Part shown: one piece after another, positions 37,549-37,624 of the stretch
Numbering within the stretch: position 1 is the stretch's first letter
Layout of the letters: every line of letters starts with the position of its first letter
NCBI GenBank assembly: GCA_001028025.1
Contig: LDAQ01000104.1
Coordinates: forward strand, 1 to 37,624
Length of the DNA: 37,624 bases
Source of the DNA: Faecalicatena fissicatena
Lineage (GTDB): Bacteria > Bacillota > Clostridia > Lachnospirales > Lachnospiraceae
Direction: 5' to 3'
Notes under the pieces: generated by a model
The model's input: only the letters and a program-made list of their open reading frames with translations
Database searches by the model: none
Told to the model about the DNA's origin: nothing
Translations under genes and position numbers: made by a program

Positions 37549-37624
37549 ATCGGGATTTAGGCAACGAGCTTTAGTCGCGTTGGCGGACGGGGACGCTTAA
37601 TGCCAGGGATGCCGGGGAGGTACT

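Overview
The window looks like a chromosome segment of an anaerobic Firmicute, most likely a Lachnospiraceae-type clostridium. The evidence is the block rplS-lepB-rbgA-lepB-rnhB-yraN-pgeF, strong AGGAGG ribosome binding sites, moderate GC content and protein families typical of gut clostridia. No rRNA, tRNA or CRISPR array was seen. Three regions can be told apart.

Region 1 (1-10954) is a catabolic locus around a divergent promoter. Eight tightly packed genes run leftwards from about 9013. In transcription order they encode a solute-binding-protein fold with no signal peptide, two class III CoA-transferases, a MaoC-type hydratase, a multi-pass carboxylate-type transporter, a hydantoinase/oxoprolinase (HyuA) ATPase, an HExxH protein, and a DeoR-type sensor domain with no DNA-binding domain. 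Rightwards run a DapA/NanA-type Schiff-base aldolase and a GntR/FadR-type regulator. Three TGGTANTACCA palindromes sit just downstream of the two divergent promoters and are the obvious operators for that regulator. The set suggests uptake of an organic acid or lactam, CoA activation, hydration and aldol cleavage. The substrate cannot be read from sequence.

Region 2 (about 11095-28810) is a phage-derived, tail-only element. It carries a CI/Cro-like switch with ImmA-type protease, a sigma-region-4-like late regulator, an endolysin (GH25 plus LysM), a holin and XhlA-like protein, and a complete long-tailed, non-contractile tail cassette. That cassette comprises tail tube, chaperone with a -1 frameshift extension, tape measure, distal tail protein, tail endopeptidase with collagen-like arms, and a receptor-binding protein. 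I find no integrase, terminase, portal, capsid, head-tail connector or replication gene. The structural genes are intact, so it may be a domesticated F-type (flexible) tailocin. A prophage that lost its head genes through deletion around 21.8-23.2 kb is the main alternative; that stretch is mostly non-coding and looks eroded.

Region 3 (29054-37548) is host core genome on the minus strand: rplS, two signal peptidases I flanking the ribosome-assembly GTPase rbgA, rnhB, yraN, pgeF, an MscS channel, a membrane-anchored phosphoesterase and an SRPBCC protein. Divergent from rplS is a secreted CAP-domain protein with a Pro/Asn-rich repeat linker.

The calls rest on reading sequence and recalling family motifs. 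No database search was run.
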